A DNA stretch of 64,000 nucleotides from AP-15 sp963732095 (GTDB lineage Bacteria > Pseudomonadota > Alphaproteobacteria > ATCC43930 > CGMCC-115725). The notes beneath the pieces are model-generated. The model was given only the letters and a program-made list of their open reading frames with translations, ran no database searches and was not told the DNA's origin. The stretch spans positions 8,278 to 72,277 of the forward strand of contig CAVSZA010000025.1 in assembly GCA_963732095.1 (NCBI GenBank), in the 5' to 3' direction. Of this stretch, positions 36,083 through 44,664 are shown piece after piece (the first letter of the stretch is position 1; each line of letters starts with the position of its first letter). The position numbers and the translations under genes were made by a program.

Positions 36083-36240
36083 CCGCCGGGTCGAACGGCG
36101 ATCCAGATAGAGAAATTCATGGTGAAGGAGATCGCGGCCGCGGCTCTGGATCGGATTGAGCGTCACAAAACAGCGGGTGCCGCGGATCGATGCCTTGCCG
36201 CCGGTTCATCCAATAGCGTGCCGACAACAGGCGTCAGCGC
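36083..36240 (-). pseudogene. FAD-dependent amine-oxidase-like C-terminal remnant
   Basis: Minus-strand frames give RYWMNRRQGIDPRHPLF and, after a one-base change, FVTLNPIQSRGRDLLHHEF followed by FDPAALG. This is the substrate-domain part of the NAD/FAD-binding oxidoreductase that normally precedes DUF1365 genes. The end runs straight into the DUF1365 remnant, with the FAD-binding C-terminal strand missing, so a deletion joined the two neighbours. Confidence 0.55.
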
Positions 36241-36280
36241 AGAAGCGTCAATCCGTTTTTCATGGGAACTCGCTCCTCAA

Positions 36281-37612
36281 TCAGCCAACGAGCGGTTTAT
36301 GTGCTGCGCGCTCGGCAGGCGGGACCAATTCGCGTTCGGTCGGGCCGGTGTAGAGCTGGCGCGGGCGGAAGATGCGGGTTTCTGGATCGGCGATCATCTC
36401 GTTCCAGTGCGCGACCCAGCCGACAGTGCGCGCCACTGCAAAGACCGGCGTAAACATCGCCGGCGGCAGGCCCAGCGCGCGGAAGATGATCCCCGAATAA
36501 AAGTCGACATTGGGATAGAGCTTGCGCTCGATGAAATAGTCGTCCTCGAGGGTGATCCGTTCCAGCTCCATTGCGAGCTTCAGAAGCGGGTCGTCGCGCT
36601 GTCCCAAGGCGTCGAGCACCTCGTAGCAACGCTGGCGCAAGACCTTGGCGCGCGGGTCGTAGCTCTTGTAGACGCGGTGCCCAAAACCCATCAACCGGAA
36701 CGGGTCGCTCTTGTCTTTGGCGCGGCGCAAGATTTCGGGAATGCGGCCGATGCTGCCGATTTCCGCGAGCGTCTGCAACACGGCCTCGTTGGCGCCCCCG
36801 TGCAGCGGACCCCAGAGGGCGGCGATCGCGGCTGCGGTACAAGCGTAGGGGTTGGCTCGGGTAGACCCGACGAGCCGCATCGCCGAGGTCGAAGCATTCT
36901 GCTCGTGGTCGGCCTGGATGATCAGCAACGCGTCGAGGGCGCGCACCGCCGCGGCCGATGCCCGGTAGGGTTCGCACGGGACCGAGAACAACATGTTGAG
37001 AAGGTTCTCGGCATATCCGAGGTCGTTTTGCGGATACACGAAAGGCTGGCCGAGCGAATATTTGTAAGCCATCGCGGCGATCGCCGGCATTTTGGCGATC
37101 AGCCGATGCGAGGCGATCATCCGGTGCTGCGGATTAAAGATGTCGAGGCCGTCGTGGTAGAAGGCCGAGAGCGCCCCGACGACCCCACACATCACCGCCA
37201 TCGGATGGGAATCGCGGCGAAAGCCGCGGTAGATCGCGTGAAGCTGCTCGTTCACCATCGTGTGATGGGTGATGTCATAGGTGAATTTGTCGAGTTGGGT
37301 CTCGGTCGGCAATTCGCCGTTGAGCAGCAGCCAGCAGATTTCCAGATAATTGCATCGCTCGACGAGATCGGCGATCGGGTAGCCGCGATAGAGCAGAACG
37401 CCGTTGTCGCCGTCGACATATGTGATCGCCGATCGGCAGATCCCCGTCCCGCCCAAAGCAGGATCATAGGCGTAGCACCCGGCCTCGCGGTACAGACCAC
37501 GGATGTCGGCCATCAGTGGACCGATCGTCGGGTGCAGTGTGGGGAGCATGGCCTTCCGGCCATTGTGCTCGATTCCGATCTGCGCCGACTGGATATCTGG
37601 CATTGCGGACAT
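36281..37612 (-). CDS. gltA: Citrate synthase
   Basis: 443 aa. Type II hexameric-style bacterial citrate synthase, which condenses acetyl-CoA with oxaloacetate. Catalytic residues are visible: His in WGPLHGGANEAVLQ, His in LMGFGHRVYKSYDPRA and Asp in YPNVDFYSGI. The N-terminal beta domain (GRKAMLPTLHPTIGP, then GYPIADLVERCNYLEI) is present. ATG 37612 follows GGAGGAAGCG. It is divergent from a second citrate-synthase-like gene carrying an HTH domain, across a 78-base spacer with a perfect palindrome, suggesting cross-regulation. Confidence 0.96.
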   Translation of the reverse strand: MSAMPDIQSAQIGIEHNGRKAMLPTLHPTIGPLMADIRGLYREAGCYAYDPALGGTGICRSAITYVDGDNGVLLYRGYPIADLVERCNYLEICWLLLNGELPTETQLDKFTYDITHHTMVNEQLHAIYRGFRRDSHPMAVMCGVVGALSAFYHDGLDIFNPQHRMIASHRLIAKMPAIAAMAYKYSLGQPFVYPQNDLGYAENLLNMLFSVPCEPYRASAAAVRALDALLIIQADHEQNASTSAMRLVGSTRANPYACTAAAIAALWGPLHGGANEAVLQTLAEIGSIGRIPEILRRAKDKSDPFRLMGFGHRVYKSYDPRAKVLRQRCYEVLDALGQRDDPLLKLAMELERITLEDDYFIERKLYPNVDFYSGIIFRALGLPPAMFTPVFAVARTVGWVAHWNEMIADPETRIFRPRQLYTGPTERELVPPAERAAHKPLVG

Positions 37613-37669
37613 CGCTTCCTCCGGGTAAAGAGAGCCTGAGTAGATAGACTGCTCCCAATTGAGTCAATC

Positions 37670-37685
37670 TTGATTATATAATCAA
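37670..37685. promoter_or_regulatory. Perfect 16-bp palindrome, putative operator
   Basis: TTGATTATATAATCAA is fully self-complementary and AT-only at its centre. It lies in the 78-base spacer between divergent gltA and the HTH-citrate synthase, ending 5 bases before the latter's ATG. That position would overlap its translation start region and the gltA upstream region. It is a natural candidate binding site for the HTH domain encoded by the adjacent gene. Binding is inferred from position and symmetry only. Confidence 0.6.
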
Positions 37686-37690
37686 CCTGT

Positions 37691-38860
37691 ATGCAAGAAC
37701 TCAACCTGATTTCTGCGCGACAAGCCGCGGAGCGCCTCGGGATCAAGCTCGATACACTCTATGCCTACGTCAGCCGCGGCCGGCTGCAGTCGGTCAGCCT
37801 TCCGGGCAGCCGAGAGCGGCGTTATCGAGTAGAGGACGTCGAGGCCCTGTTGGCCGCCCGTGAGGGTGAGAGGCCGGCCCGCGGCACCGAATCCGAGGCG
37901 TTGATGCCGGTGATCGGCTCGTCGATCTGCCTGATCGAGAACGGCAGGCTGTTCTATCGGGGGAAAGATGCGGTCCGCCTCTCCGAGGAGGCCACACTCG
38001 AGGAGGTCGCCACCCTGCTTTGGCGCGCCGAGGAAGATGCCGACCCGGTTGCCGAGGGCCCTGACGCCTTCCCCGGCAACATCTCGGCGTCTGGTCTGAT
38101 CGAGCGCTGTCAAATCAGCCTCGCCGCCGCGGCCGACGAAGATTTGCCGGCGGTCGACCTGACCCGAACCGGCGTGATCGGCACCGGACGGCGAATTCTC
38201 CGCGTGCTCGCCGGGAGCGTCGCCCTTTTGCCTTCACGCGAACCCGTTCACCGCCGGCTCGCTGCGGCCTGGAGATTGGACGAGACAGGAGCCGAAATTC
38301 TCCGCCGCTGCCTTGTGTTGATCGCCGATCACGAGCTCAACGCATCGACCTTTGTCGCGCGCTGCGTCGCCTCTACCGGGGCAACCCCCTATGCGGTGGT
38401 GTCGGCGGCGCTCAGTGCCCTCTCCGGCAGGCGTCACGGCGGGGCCTCGGCGCGCGCCGAGGCGTTGTTTGCCGAACTCGCCCGCGGCGGCGATGCGATG
38501 ACGGTGATGGCCGGCCGTCTCGCGCGCGGCGAAGATCTGCCGGGGTTTGGTCATTTCCTCTATCCCGCCGGCGACCCCCGCGCGACAACGATCCTGGCGG
38601 CCATCGCGCGGACATTGCCGGAAGCCCGCGCCCTCATCAAAAGCGCAGCGGCCGCGGGAACGCGCCTGACCGGGCGTCAGCCGAATGTCGATTTTGCTCT
38701 CGCCGCAGCCGCCACCTCCTTGGCCCTGCCGCCGAACGCGGCGCTCGCGCTCTTTATCCTCGGCCGCACCGTCGGCTGGATCGCGCATGCGATCGAACAA
38801 TACGAGAGCGGCATCCTGATCCGCCCCCGCGCGCGCTATACCGGGCCCCCAGCCGAGTAG
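37691..38860 (+). CDS. Citrate synthase-like protein with N-terminal MerR-type HTH
   Basis: 389 aa. Residues about 5-55 form an excisionase/MerR-like helix-turn-helix (ISARQAAERLGIKLDTLYAY, SRGRLQSVSLPGSRERRYR). The rest is a citrate synthase fold with catalytic equivalents retained: His in SGRRHGGASARAEAL, His in LPGFGHFLYPAGDPRA and Asp in RQPNVDFALAAA. Such fusions are known as a citrate-synthase family in proteobacteria. They could be an enzyme, a metabolite-responsive repressor, or both. The adjacent 16-bp palindrome favours autoregulation and control of gltA (inference). Confidence 0.88.
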   Translation: MQELNLISARQAAERLGIKLDTLYAYVSRGRLQSVSLPGSRERRYRVEDVEALLAAREGERPARGTESEALMPVIGSSICLIENGRLFYRGKDAVRLSEEATLEEVATLLWRAEEDADPVAEGPDAFPGNISASGLIERCQISLAAAADEDLPAVDLTRTGVIGTGRRILRVLAGSVALLPSREPVHRRLAAAWRLDETGAEILRRCLVLIADHELNASTFVARCVASTGATPYAVVSAALSALSGRRHGGASARAEALFAELARGGDAMTVMAGRLARGEDLPGFGHFLYPAGDPRATTILAAIARTLPEARALIKSAAAAGTRLTGRQPNVDFALAAAATSLALPPNAALALFILGRTVGWIAHAIEQYESGILIRPRARYTGPPAE

Positions 38861-38953
38861 AGCTTCTTTGGTTCAAGGCACGATCGCCGCAGCTCCGGCG
38901 GAGTTTTCGACTGTGTTAAGGTCGTGGGCGACCAACGAAGGGGAGAGGTGCGA

Positions 38954-39490
38954 GTGGGCGATCCCGCAGCAATGAATGTGCTCGACTGGCGCGACCAAAT
39001 TTTTGCTGCACTGAAGCAAGCGGAGATCCGGCAGGTGGGCTATGTGCCCGATGCCGGGCATGCGCGGCTGATAGAGCTATGTCGCGGCGACCCGGTGATG
39101 CACGCGGTGCCGTTGACGAGCGAGGAGCAGGGGGTGGCGCTGCTCGCCGGGGCCTGGCTCGGCGGCCAGCGCGGGGCTTTATTGATGCAATCGAGCGGCG
39201 TCGGCAACTGCATCAACATGCTGTCGATGACAAAAACCTGCCGCTTCCCGCTGACTATCCTGGTGACGATGCGCGGCGAATGGGCCGAGTTCAACCCGTG
39301 GCAGGTGCCGATGGGTTCCCGGACCCAGGCCGCCCTCGAACTCTGCGATGTCCTCGTCTACCGGGTTGACCGAGCCGAAGACGCCGCTGAGACGGTCGCC
39401 GCCGCACTCGACATCGCCTTCAATGGCGAACTCGCGACGGCGGTATTGCTGTCGCAGCGACTGATCGGCGCAAAACGGTGGGTGAAATGA
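38954..39490 (+). CDS. TPP-dependent decarboxylase, alpha (N-terminal) subunit
   Basis: 178 aa from GTG 38954, chosen for its GGGAGAGG site; ATG 38972 lacks one. This is the PYR half of a split thiamine-diphosphate decarboxylase like sulfopyruvate decarboxylase ComD or phosphonopyruvate decarboxylase. It includes the cofactor-activating Glu region VPLTSEEQGVALLAGAWLGG, then ALLMQSSGVGNCINMLSMTK and RGEWAEFNPWQVPMG. The stop overlaps the start of the beta subunit (ATGA), so the two are made together. The substrate is unknown. Confidence 0.85.
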   Translation: MGDPAAMNVLDWRDQIFAALKQAEIRQVGYVPDAGHARLIELCRGDPVMHAVPLTSEEQGVALLAGAWLGGQRGALLMQSSGVGNCINMLSMTKTCRFPLTILVTMRGEWAEFNPWQVPMGSRTQAALELCDVLVYRVDRAEDAAETVAAALDIAFNGELATAVLLSQRLIGAKRWVK

Positions 39491-40074
39491 TCTCGAACGA
39501 GGCTCGTCTCGACCGCCGGGTTGCGATCGGCATTCTGCTCGAAAATCGCGGCGATCTGTTGCTCGTCACCGGGCTCGGCTCGACGACCTGGGATGCCGCT
39601 TCGGTCGCCGACGACGAGCACAATTTCTACCTCTGGGGGGCGATGGGTGCGGCGGCGATGGTCGGGCTGGGGCTGGCGATCGCCCGGCCCGACCGCTGCG
39701 TCCTCGTCGTCACCGGCGACGGCGAGATGCTGATGGGGTTCGGCTCGCTCGCAACCATCGGCGTGCAGCGCCCGCCGAACTTGGCGATTGCGGTTTTCGA
39801 CAACGGCCACTACGGCGAAACGGGCATGCAGGCGAGCCATACGGCGAAGACGGTTGATCTGACCGGCGTCGCGCAGGCCTGCGGCTTTAAGGAAACATTC
39901 GACATCACCGACGAGCTCGGCCTCCGCGAATTCGCCGCCCAACTCCACAATTCGGCGGCCAGTCTGTTCGCACGCGTCGCGATCCACGCCGACGAGCCGC
40001 CGCGCGTTCTGCCGCCGCGCGACGGCGTCCTGCTCAAGAACCGCTTCCGTCGCGCGATCGGCGCCGATACTTGA
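39487..40074 (+). CDS. TPP-dependent decarboxylase, beta (C-terminal) subunit
   Basis: 195 aa from ATG 39487, overlapping the alpha stop. It carries the thiamine-diphosphate/Mg2+ motif beginning GDGEMLMGFGSLATIGVQRP and ending FDNGHYGETG, and the WGAMGAAAMVGLGLAIARPD lead-in typical of ComE/phosphonopyruvate decarboxylase C-terminal halves. Together with alpha it should decarboxylate a 2-oxo acid to an aldehyde. The gene context (CoA-transferase, enoyl-CoA hydratase, MFS) suggests degradation of an unusual organic acid. Confidence 0.87.
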   Translation: MISNEARLDRRVAIGILLENRGDLLLVTGLGSTTWDAASVADDEHNFYLWGAMGAAAMVGLGLAIARPDRCVLVVTGDGEMLMGFGSLATIGVQRPPNLAIAVFDNGHYGETGMQASHTAKTVDLTGVAQACGFKETFDITDELGLREFAAQLHNSAASLFARVAIHADEPPRVLPPRDGVLLKNRFRRAIGADT

Positions 40075-40139
40075 CCTTGCCGCGCGCGGCGGGTGTAAGT
40101 TTGCCAACCAATTCCACCCAAGACCAAAGGAACCTCGTT

Positions 40140-41327
40140 GTGAGCATCGGATCGCTGCCTCTCGCCCGTTTTACCGTTCTCGATCTGTGTCATGCCCGCG
40201 CCGGGCCGACCGCGGTCCGCCAGTTCGCCGATTGGGGCGCCAATGTGATCAAGATCGAGCAGCCGGGCGAAGCGAGGGGCGACGTGACCGGCTCGCGGCG
40301 CGACGGCTTTGATTTCCAGAACCTGCATCGCAACAAGCGCAGCCTGACTCTCAACCTCAAAACCGAGGAAGGAAAAGCGATCTTCTTCAAATTGGCGGAG
40401 AAGGCCGACGTCATCGTCGAGAATTTCCGCTCGGAGGTAAAATACCGGCTCGGCGTCGATTACGAGTTGGTCAAGAAGATCAATCCGCGCATCGTCTACG
40501 GCAGCATTTCCGGGTTCGGCCAGAGCGGGCCTTATGCGAAGCGGCCTGGTGTCGACCAGATCGCCCAGGGCATGGGCGGGCTGATGTCGATCACCGGCTT
40601 GCCGGGTCAGGGCCCGGTCCGTGTCGGCATCCCGATCGACGATCTCTGCGCCGGGTTATTGCTCGCGCAGGCAATGATGATGGCGCTGATCGAGCGCGAG
40701 CAAAGCGGCGTCGGGCAATGGGTCCATACTTCGCTGCTCGAAGCGCAGATCTTCATGCTCGATTTCCAGGCGTCGCGCTGGCTGATCGCCGGCGAGGTCG
40801 CGAAGCAAGCCGGCAACGACCACCCGACCGGCATCCCGACCGGCGTGTTCCCAACCTCGGACGGGCAGATCAACATCGCGGCCTCCGGCGACCACATGTT
40901 CCGCCGCTTCTGCGAGGCGGCCGATGCGATGGCGTTGCTCGACGATCCCGATTATGCGACCGGCCCGGCGCGCTCGAAAAACCGCAAGGCGCTCAACGAG
41001 CGGATCGGCGAGATCACCAAAAAGCGTCCGGCCGCCTATTGGGTCGAGTTGATGAACGAGGTCGGCGTCCCGTGCGGCCCGATCTACACGATCGACCAGA
41101 CCTTTGCCGACCCGCAGGTCCAGCACCTCGAAATGGCCCGTCCGGTGGATCACCCGAAGCTCGGGGCCATCAAAGTGGTAGGCCAGGCGATCAACATGAC
41201 TCGCACGCCGGAGCCGGCAAAGCTGCGCCCGACCCCCGATCTGGGCGAGCACACGCATGAGATCCTGCGCGGGCTCGGCTACAACGACGCGACGATCGCC
41301 GATCTGCGCGCCCGCGAAGTCATCTGA
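40140..41327 (+). CDS. Class III (CaiB/BaiF) CoA-transferase
   Basis: 395 aa from GTG 40140; upstream codons in the frame look untranslated. Family III features: FADWGANVIKIEQPGEARGD (CoA-binding Rossmann part), FQNLHRNKRSLTLNLKTEEG and PGVDQIAQGMGGLMSITG, where the catalytic Asp sits in GVDQ. The C-terminal part reads MNEVGVPCGPIYTIDQTFAD. It moves CoA between organic acids such as succinyl-CoA and a substrate acid. It lies between the decarboxylase and an MFS gene in what looks like one operon. Confidence 0.92.
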   Translation: MSIGSLPLARFTVLDLCHARAGPTAVRQFADWGANVIKIEQPGEARGDVTGSRRDGFDFQNLHRNKRSLTLNLKTEEGKAIFFKLAEKADVIVENFRSEVKYRLGVDYELVKKINPRIVYGSISGFGQSGPYAKRPGVDQIAQGMGGLMSITGLPGQGPVRVGIPIDDLCAGLLLAQAMMMALIEREQSGVGQWVHTSLLEAQIFMLDFQASRWLIAGEVAKQAGNDHPTGIPTGVFPTSDGQINIAASGDHMFRRFCEAADAMALLDDPDYATGPARSKNRKALNERIGEITKKRPAAYWVELMNEVGVPCGPIYTIDQTFADPQVQHLEMARPVDHPKLGAIKVVGQAINMTRTPEPAKLRPTPDLGEHTHEILRGLGYNDATIADLRAREVI

Positions 41328-41420
41328 CGCGGAGCATTGCGACCGCCGCCGTGAGGCGGCGGCGCCGCGGTGCGGTTTCTCGGCTATCAGAGTGCGTCGG
41401 CTCGGGGAGGAGGGGCACCC

Positions 41421-42713
41421 ATGCTGTTCGGCTTCAACGGACGCGCCACCAGGAATTTCCTGATCCTCCTGGTGTCGATGCACTACATCCTGTTTATCGA
41501 CCGCGTCAACCTGGCCGCCGCGGCGCCGGTGATGCAGCAGGACCTCGGCCTCAGCAATTTGGCACTCGGCCTCGCCTTCTCGGCCTTCAACTATTCCTAC
41601 GCGCCGTTCCAGCTGGTCGGGGGTTGGTTTGCCGACCGCTTTGGCGCGCGCCGCACCTTGACCGTCTGCGGCCTGGTGTGGTCGCTCACGACCATCGCGA
41701 CCGGGGCGGTGACCGGGCTGGCATCGCTCTTTGGCGTGCGTCTCGTGCTCGGCATGGGCGAAGGGGCCACCTTGCCGGCAGCCACCCGTGCGGTCTCGAA
41801 ATGGACCCCGATCGAAAAGCGCGGCACCGCGATCGGGGCCACCCACGCCGCCGGGCGTCTCGGCGCGGGAACGGCGGCGCCGATCGTCGCCTTTCTGATC
41901 ACCTGGTTCTCCTGGCGTTTTTCATTCGTCGCGGTCGGCATCTTGTCGACTTTTTGGGCAGTGGTGTGGTGGAGGTATTTCCACGAGGATCCGCGCCAGC
42001 ACCCGCGCGTCACCAGCGCCGAGCTGGCCGCATTGCCAGAGAGTGATCACGCAACATTAGCCGGTTCCGGCCCGGTGCCGTGGCGGCGCCTGATCCCCCG
42101 CGTGGCGCCGTTGATGATCGTCTATTTCTGCCAGGGCTGGACCGGCTGGCTGTTTGTGACCTGGATGCCGTCGTTGTTGCAGAAAAATTATGGTGTCGAG
42201 ATCAAGAAATCGGCATTCCTTTACATGGCACTGCTGTTCTCCGGGTTTTTCGCCGAGCTGATCGGCGGGCTGACTACCGACCACCTGCTGCGCCGCACCG
42301 GGAGCCTGCAGATTGCGCGCTCGCTGATGATCGCCGTCAGCTGGGTTTTCGCCGTGGCGGGGCTGGTGCCGGTGATCCTCTTCCACGACATGGTTATCGG
42401 GGTGTCCGGCTTCATGGTCACGGTGTTCTTTCTCGGCTTTGCGATTTCGCCGCTGTGGACCGCAACGATGGATATCGCACCGAACTACGCCGGCACTTCG
42501 AGCTCGCTGATGAATGCCTCTGGCGCCGTCGCCGGCATTCTCTCGCCGGTCGCCTTCGCCTGGATCCTCGACCGCACCGGCAGTTGGACGCTGCCGTTCG
42601 CGGTCTCGGTCTGTCTGTTGCTGTTCGCCATCGTCATGACCTACTGGATCCGGCCGGACCGCCCGATCAGCGAAGTGTCGCCGGTCGGCCGGCTGGCAGT
42701 CGCCGGCGGCTAG
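41421..42713 (+). CDS. MFS organic-acid transporter (ACS family)
   Basis: 430 aa from ATG 41421 with GGGGAGGAGGGG ahead of it. Twelve helices. The anion:cation symporter pattern is seen in HYILFIDRVNLAAAAPVMQQ, WFADRFGARRTLTVCGLVWS and RLVLGMGEGATLPAATRAVS, with a central cytoplasmic loop around residues 200-225. ACS members import carboxylates such as glucarate, phthalate or tartrate. It probably brings in the substrate degraded by the surrounding enzymes. Confidence 0.92.
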   Translation: MLFGFNGRATRNFLILLVSMHYILFIDRVNLAAAAPVMQQDLGLSNLALGLAFSAFNYSYAPFQLVGGWFADRFGARRTLTVCGLVWSLTTIATGAVTGLASLFGVRLVLGMGEGATLPAATRAVSKWTPIEKRGTAIGATHAAGRLGAGTAAPIVAFLITWFSWRFSFVAVGILSTFWAVVWWRYFHEDPRQHPRVTSAELAALPESDHATLAGSGPVPWRRLIPRVAPLMIVYFCQGWTGWLFVTWMPSLLQKNYGVEIKKSAFLYMALLFSGFFAELIGGLTTDHLLRRTGSLQIARSLMIAVSWVFAVAGLVPVILFHDMVIGVSGFMVTVFFLGFAISPLWTATMDIAPNYAGTSSSLMNASGAVAGILSPVAFAWILDRTGSWTLPFAVSVCLLLFAIVMTYWIRPDRPISEVSPVGRLAVAGG

Positions 42714-42800
42714 ACCTGCGGCGCGAATGGGCGGATGCGAAGCGCCGCACCTTCTGCCACAATCGACGAGACCTGCCATCAGCAAGGAGCGAACGCCGCC

Positions 42801-43601
42801 ATGCTCGACCAGCCCATGACCAGCAAGATGATCGCCGAGAAAGACGGTGCGATCGGGCGTCTGATTTTCAACAACCCCGCGCGGCACAACGCGGTCTCGC
42901 TCGAAATGTGGGAGGCGGTGGCGCGCATCATCGACGATTTCGAGCGCGACGACGCGATCCGGGTCATCGTCGTCAGCGGCGCCGGCGGGCGCGCCTTTGT
43001 CTCCGGCGCCGACATTTCCGAATTCAAGGAGCGGCGCGCCTCCGAAGAAGCCGCTGCCGCCTATTCGAAGATTTCCGAAGGCGCGCGGCTGCGCCTGCAG
43101 GAAACCCTCAAGCCCACCATCGCGATGATCCGCGGCTACTGCATCGGCGGCGGTGTCGGCACCGCACTCGCTTGCGACATGCGCATCGCCGCAGAGGGCT
43201 CGAAATTCGGCATTCCGGCGGCCAAGCTCGGTCTCGGCTACGCCTATGACGGCATCAAGAAGCTGATCGACCTGGTCGGCCCGGCCCATGCCCGCGAGAT
43301 CTTTTATACGGCGCGCCAATTCACCGCCGAAGAGGCGTTGCGTATGGGCCTCGTCAACCAGGTCGTCCCGGACGGCGAGTTGGAGGCGTACGTCAACAAT
43401 TATTGCGCAATGATCGCCGCCAACGCGCCGCTCACCGTACGCGCGGCCAAGGTCGCCATCCGCGAGGCGCTCAAGGACGAGTTGGCTCGCGACCTGGCGC
43501 TGTGCAAGCGCTTGGTCGACGAGTGCTTCGCCAGCCAAGACTACGCCGAAGGCCGCACCGCCTTCATGGAAAAACGCAAACCGGTCTTCCAAGGCCGGTG
43601 A
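42801..43601 (+). CDS. Enoyl-CoA hydratase/isomerase family protein
   Basis: 266 aa from ATG 42801 behind AAGGAG. Crotonase fold: the oxyanion-hole segments are AFVSGADISEFKERRASEEA and RGYCIGGGVGTALACDMRIA, followed by KFGIPAAKLGLGYAYDGIKK. One of the two usual catalytic Glu positions is Gly or Ala here, so hydratase activity is uncertain; isomerase, hydrolase or decarboxylase activity is possible. It acts on a CoA ester, probably the one made by the upstream CoA-transferase. A long hairpin follows the stop. Confidence 0.9.
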   Translation: MLDQPMTSKMIAEKDGAIGRLIFNNPARHNAVSLEMWEAVARIIDDFERDDAIRVIVVSGAGGRAFVSGADISEFKERRASEEAAAAYSKISEGARLRLQETLKPTIAMIRGYCIGGGVGTALACDMRIAAEGSKFGIPAAKLGLGYAYDGIKKLIDLVGPAHAREIFYTARQFTAEEALRMGLVNQVVPDGELEAYVNNYCAMIAANAPLTVRAAKVAIREALKDELARDLALCKRLVDECFASQDYAEGRTAFMEKRKPVFQGR

Positions 43602-43603
43602 AA

Positions 43604-43695
43604 TGCCCCTCACCCCGACCCTCTCCCCGCAAGCGGGGCGAGGGAGCCGAAATTCCCTCGCCCCGCTTGCGGGGAGAGGGCTAGGGTGAGGGGCA
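43604..43695. repeat. Long inverted repeat (palindromic element or terminator)
   Basis: Two arms of about 40 bases, TGCCCCTCACCC...GCGGGGCGAGGGA and its near-perfect reverse complement, flank a short AT-containing loop (about 43645-43654). One mismatched CG/CT step interrupts the stem. Each arm also contains the smaller palindrome CCCCGCAAGCGGGG. It begins 2 bases after the hydratase stop and would form a very stable RNA hairpin. CCCTCACCC/GGGTGAGGG palindromes are scattered in many alphaproteobacterial genomes as dispersed repeats. Confidence 0.85.
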
Positions 43696-43717
43696 ATCCT
43701 CGCCACTGGGCCCGCAC

Positions 43718-44614
43718 ATGAAACTTCCCGCCCACAACCGCTACGACTACATCCCGATCCACCGGCGGCCGCAATACGAGTGGCCCGGCGGCGCGCGGCT
43801 GGCCGTCGCCTTCAACAACAATATCGAGTATTTCGCGTTTGGCGCCGGCCTCGGCAGCGACTCGACCGGCGCGGCGGCGGCGCAGAGCCAGCGCAATTAC
43901 GCATGGCGCGATTACGGCAACCGGGTCGGCCTCTGGTATTATTTCGACCTGCTCGACGAGTTCGCTCTGCCCGGAGCGCACAATGTCAATTCAGCCGTGC
44001 TCGAACACTGCCCCGAAATCGTCGAGCGGCTGAACGGGCGCGGCGACGAGTATGTCGGCCATGGCAGGACAAATTCCGAGCGTCAGGACGTGCTGTGGGA
44101 GGAGGACGAGGCGCGACTGATCGCCGAATGCACCGAAGTCTTGACCCGCCTTTCCGGCAGGCGGCCGGAAGGCTGGCTCGGCCCCTACATCGCGCAGAGC
44201 GGCGTGACCTTGGATCTCTTGAAGGAGGCCGGCTACCGCTACGTGATGGATTGGGCGATGGATGATCAGCCGATCTGGATGCGCACCCGCGACGGACCGA
44301 TCCTGTCGGTGCCCTATCCGCTCGAAATCAACGACTCGCCGGCGCTGGTTTACCGGCGCCACACCGGGCGGCAATTCGCCGAGATGGTGATCGACCAGTT
44401 CGACGAGATGCTGGAGCAGTCCCGAAAATACCCGCTGGTCTTCGCAGTCTCGGTGCACCCCTTCATCATCGGCCAGCCGTTCCGCCTGCGCGCCTTCCGC
44501 GACGCCATCCGCCACATCGTCCGCCACCGCGACCGGCTATGGATCACCACCCCCGGCGAGATCTCCCGCCATTGCGAGAGCTTGCCGAAAGGGACGGTCC
44601 CGGGATCGGAGTAG
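43718..44614 (+). CDS. Polysaccharide-deacetylase-family (PuuE/allantoinase-like) protein
   Basis: 298 aa, NodB-homology fold. RLAVAFNNNIEYFAFG opens the barrel where deacetylases usually have their Asp, replaced here by Asn residues. EYVGHGRTNSERQDVLWEED carries a metal-binding-type His. SGVTLDLLKEAGYRYVMDWA and VFAVSVHPFIIGQPFRLRAF (second His) match the PuuE/allantoinase-like subgroup. These enzymes hydrolyse C-N bonds in small molecules rather than glycans. It probably belongs to the upstream catabolic group, although the hairpin repeat separates it. Confidence 0.82.
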   Translation: MKLPAHNRYDYIPIHRRPQYEWPGGARLAVAFNNNIEYFAFGAGLGSDSTGAAAAQSQRNYAWRDYGNRVGLWYYFDLLDEFALPGAHNVNSAVLEHCPEIVERLNGRGDEYVGHGRTNSERQDVLWEEDEARLIAECTEVLTRLSGRRPEGWLGPYIAQSGVTLDLLKEAGYRYVMDWAMDDQPIWMRTRDGPILSVPYPLEINDSPALVYRRHTGRQFAEMVIDQFDEMLEQSRKYPLVFAVSVHPFIIGQPFRLRAFRDAIRHIVRHRDRLWITTPGEISRHCESLPKGTVPGSE

Positions 44615-44664
44615 CGCATGGTGGCCGGGACCCGGGATGCCGGTTCGCAATCTGCTAATACCGC

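Noticed and set aside
35951..37639. Plus-strand open frame of 562 codons opposite gltA
   Set aside because: Shadow of citrate synthase; its translation lacks any domain signature.
43604..43695. CRISPR repeat unit
   Set aside because: Only one copy with inverted, not direct, symmetry and no spacers. No CRISPR-like array was seen anywhere in the window.
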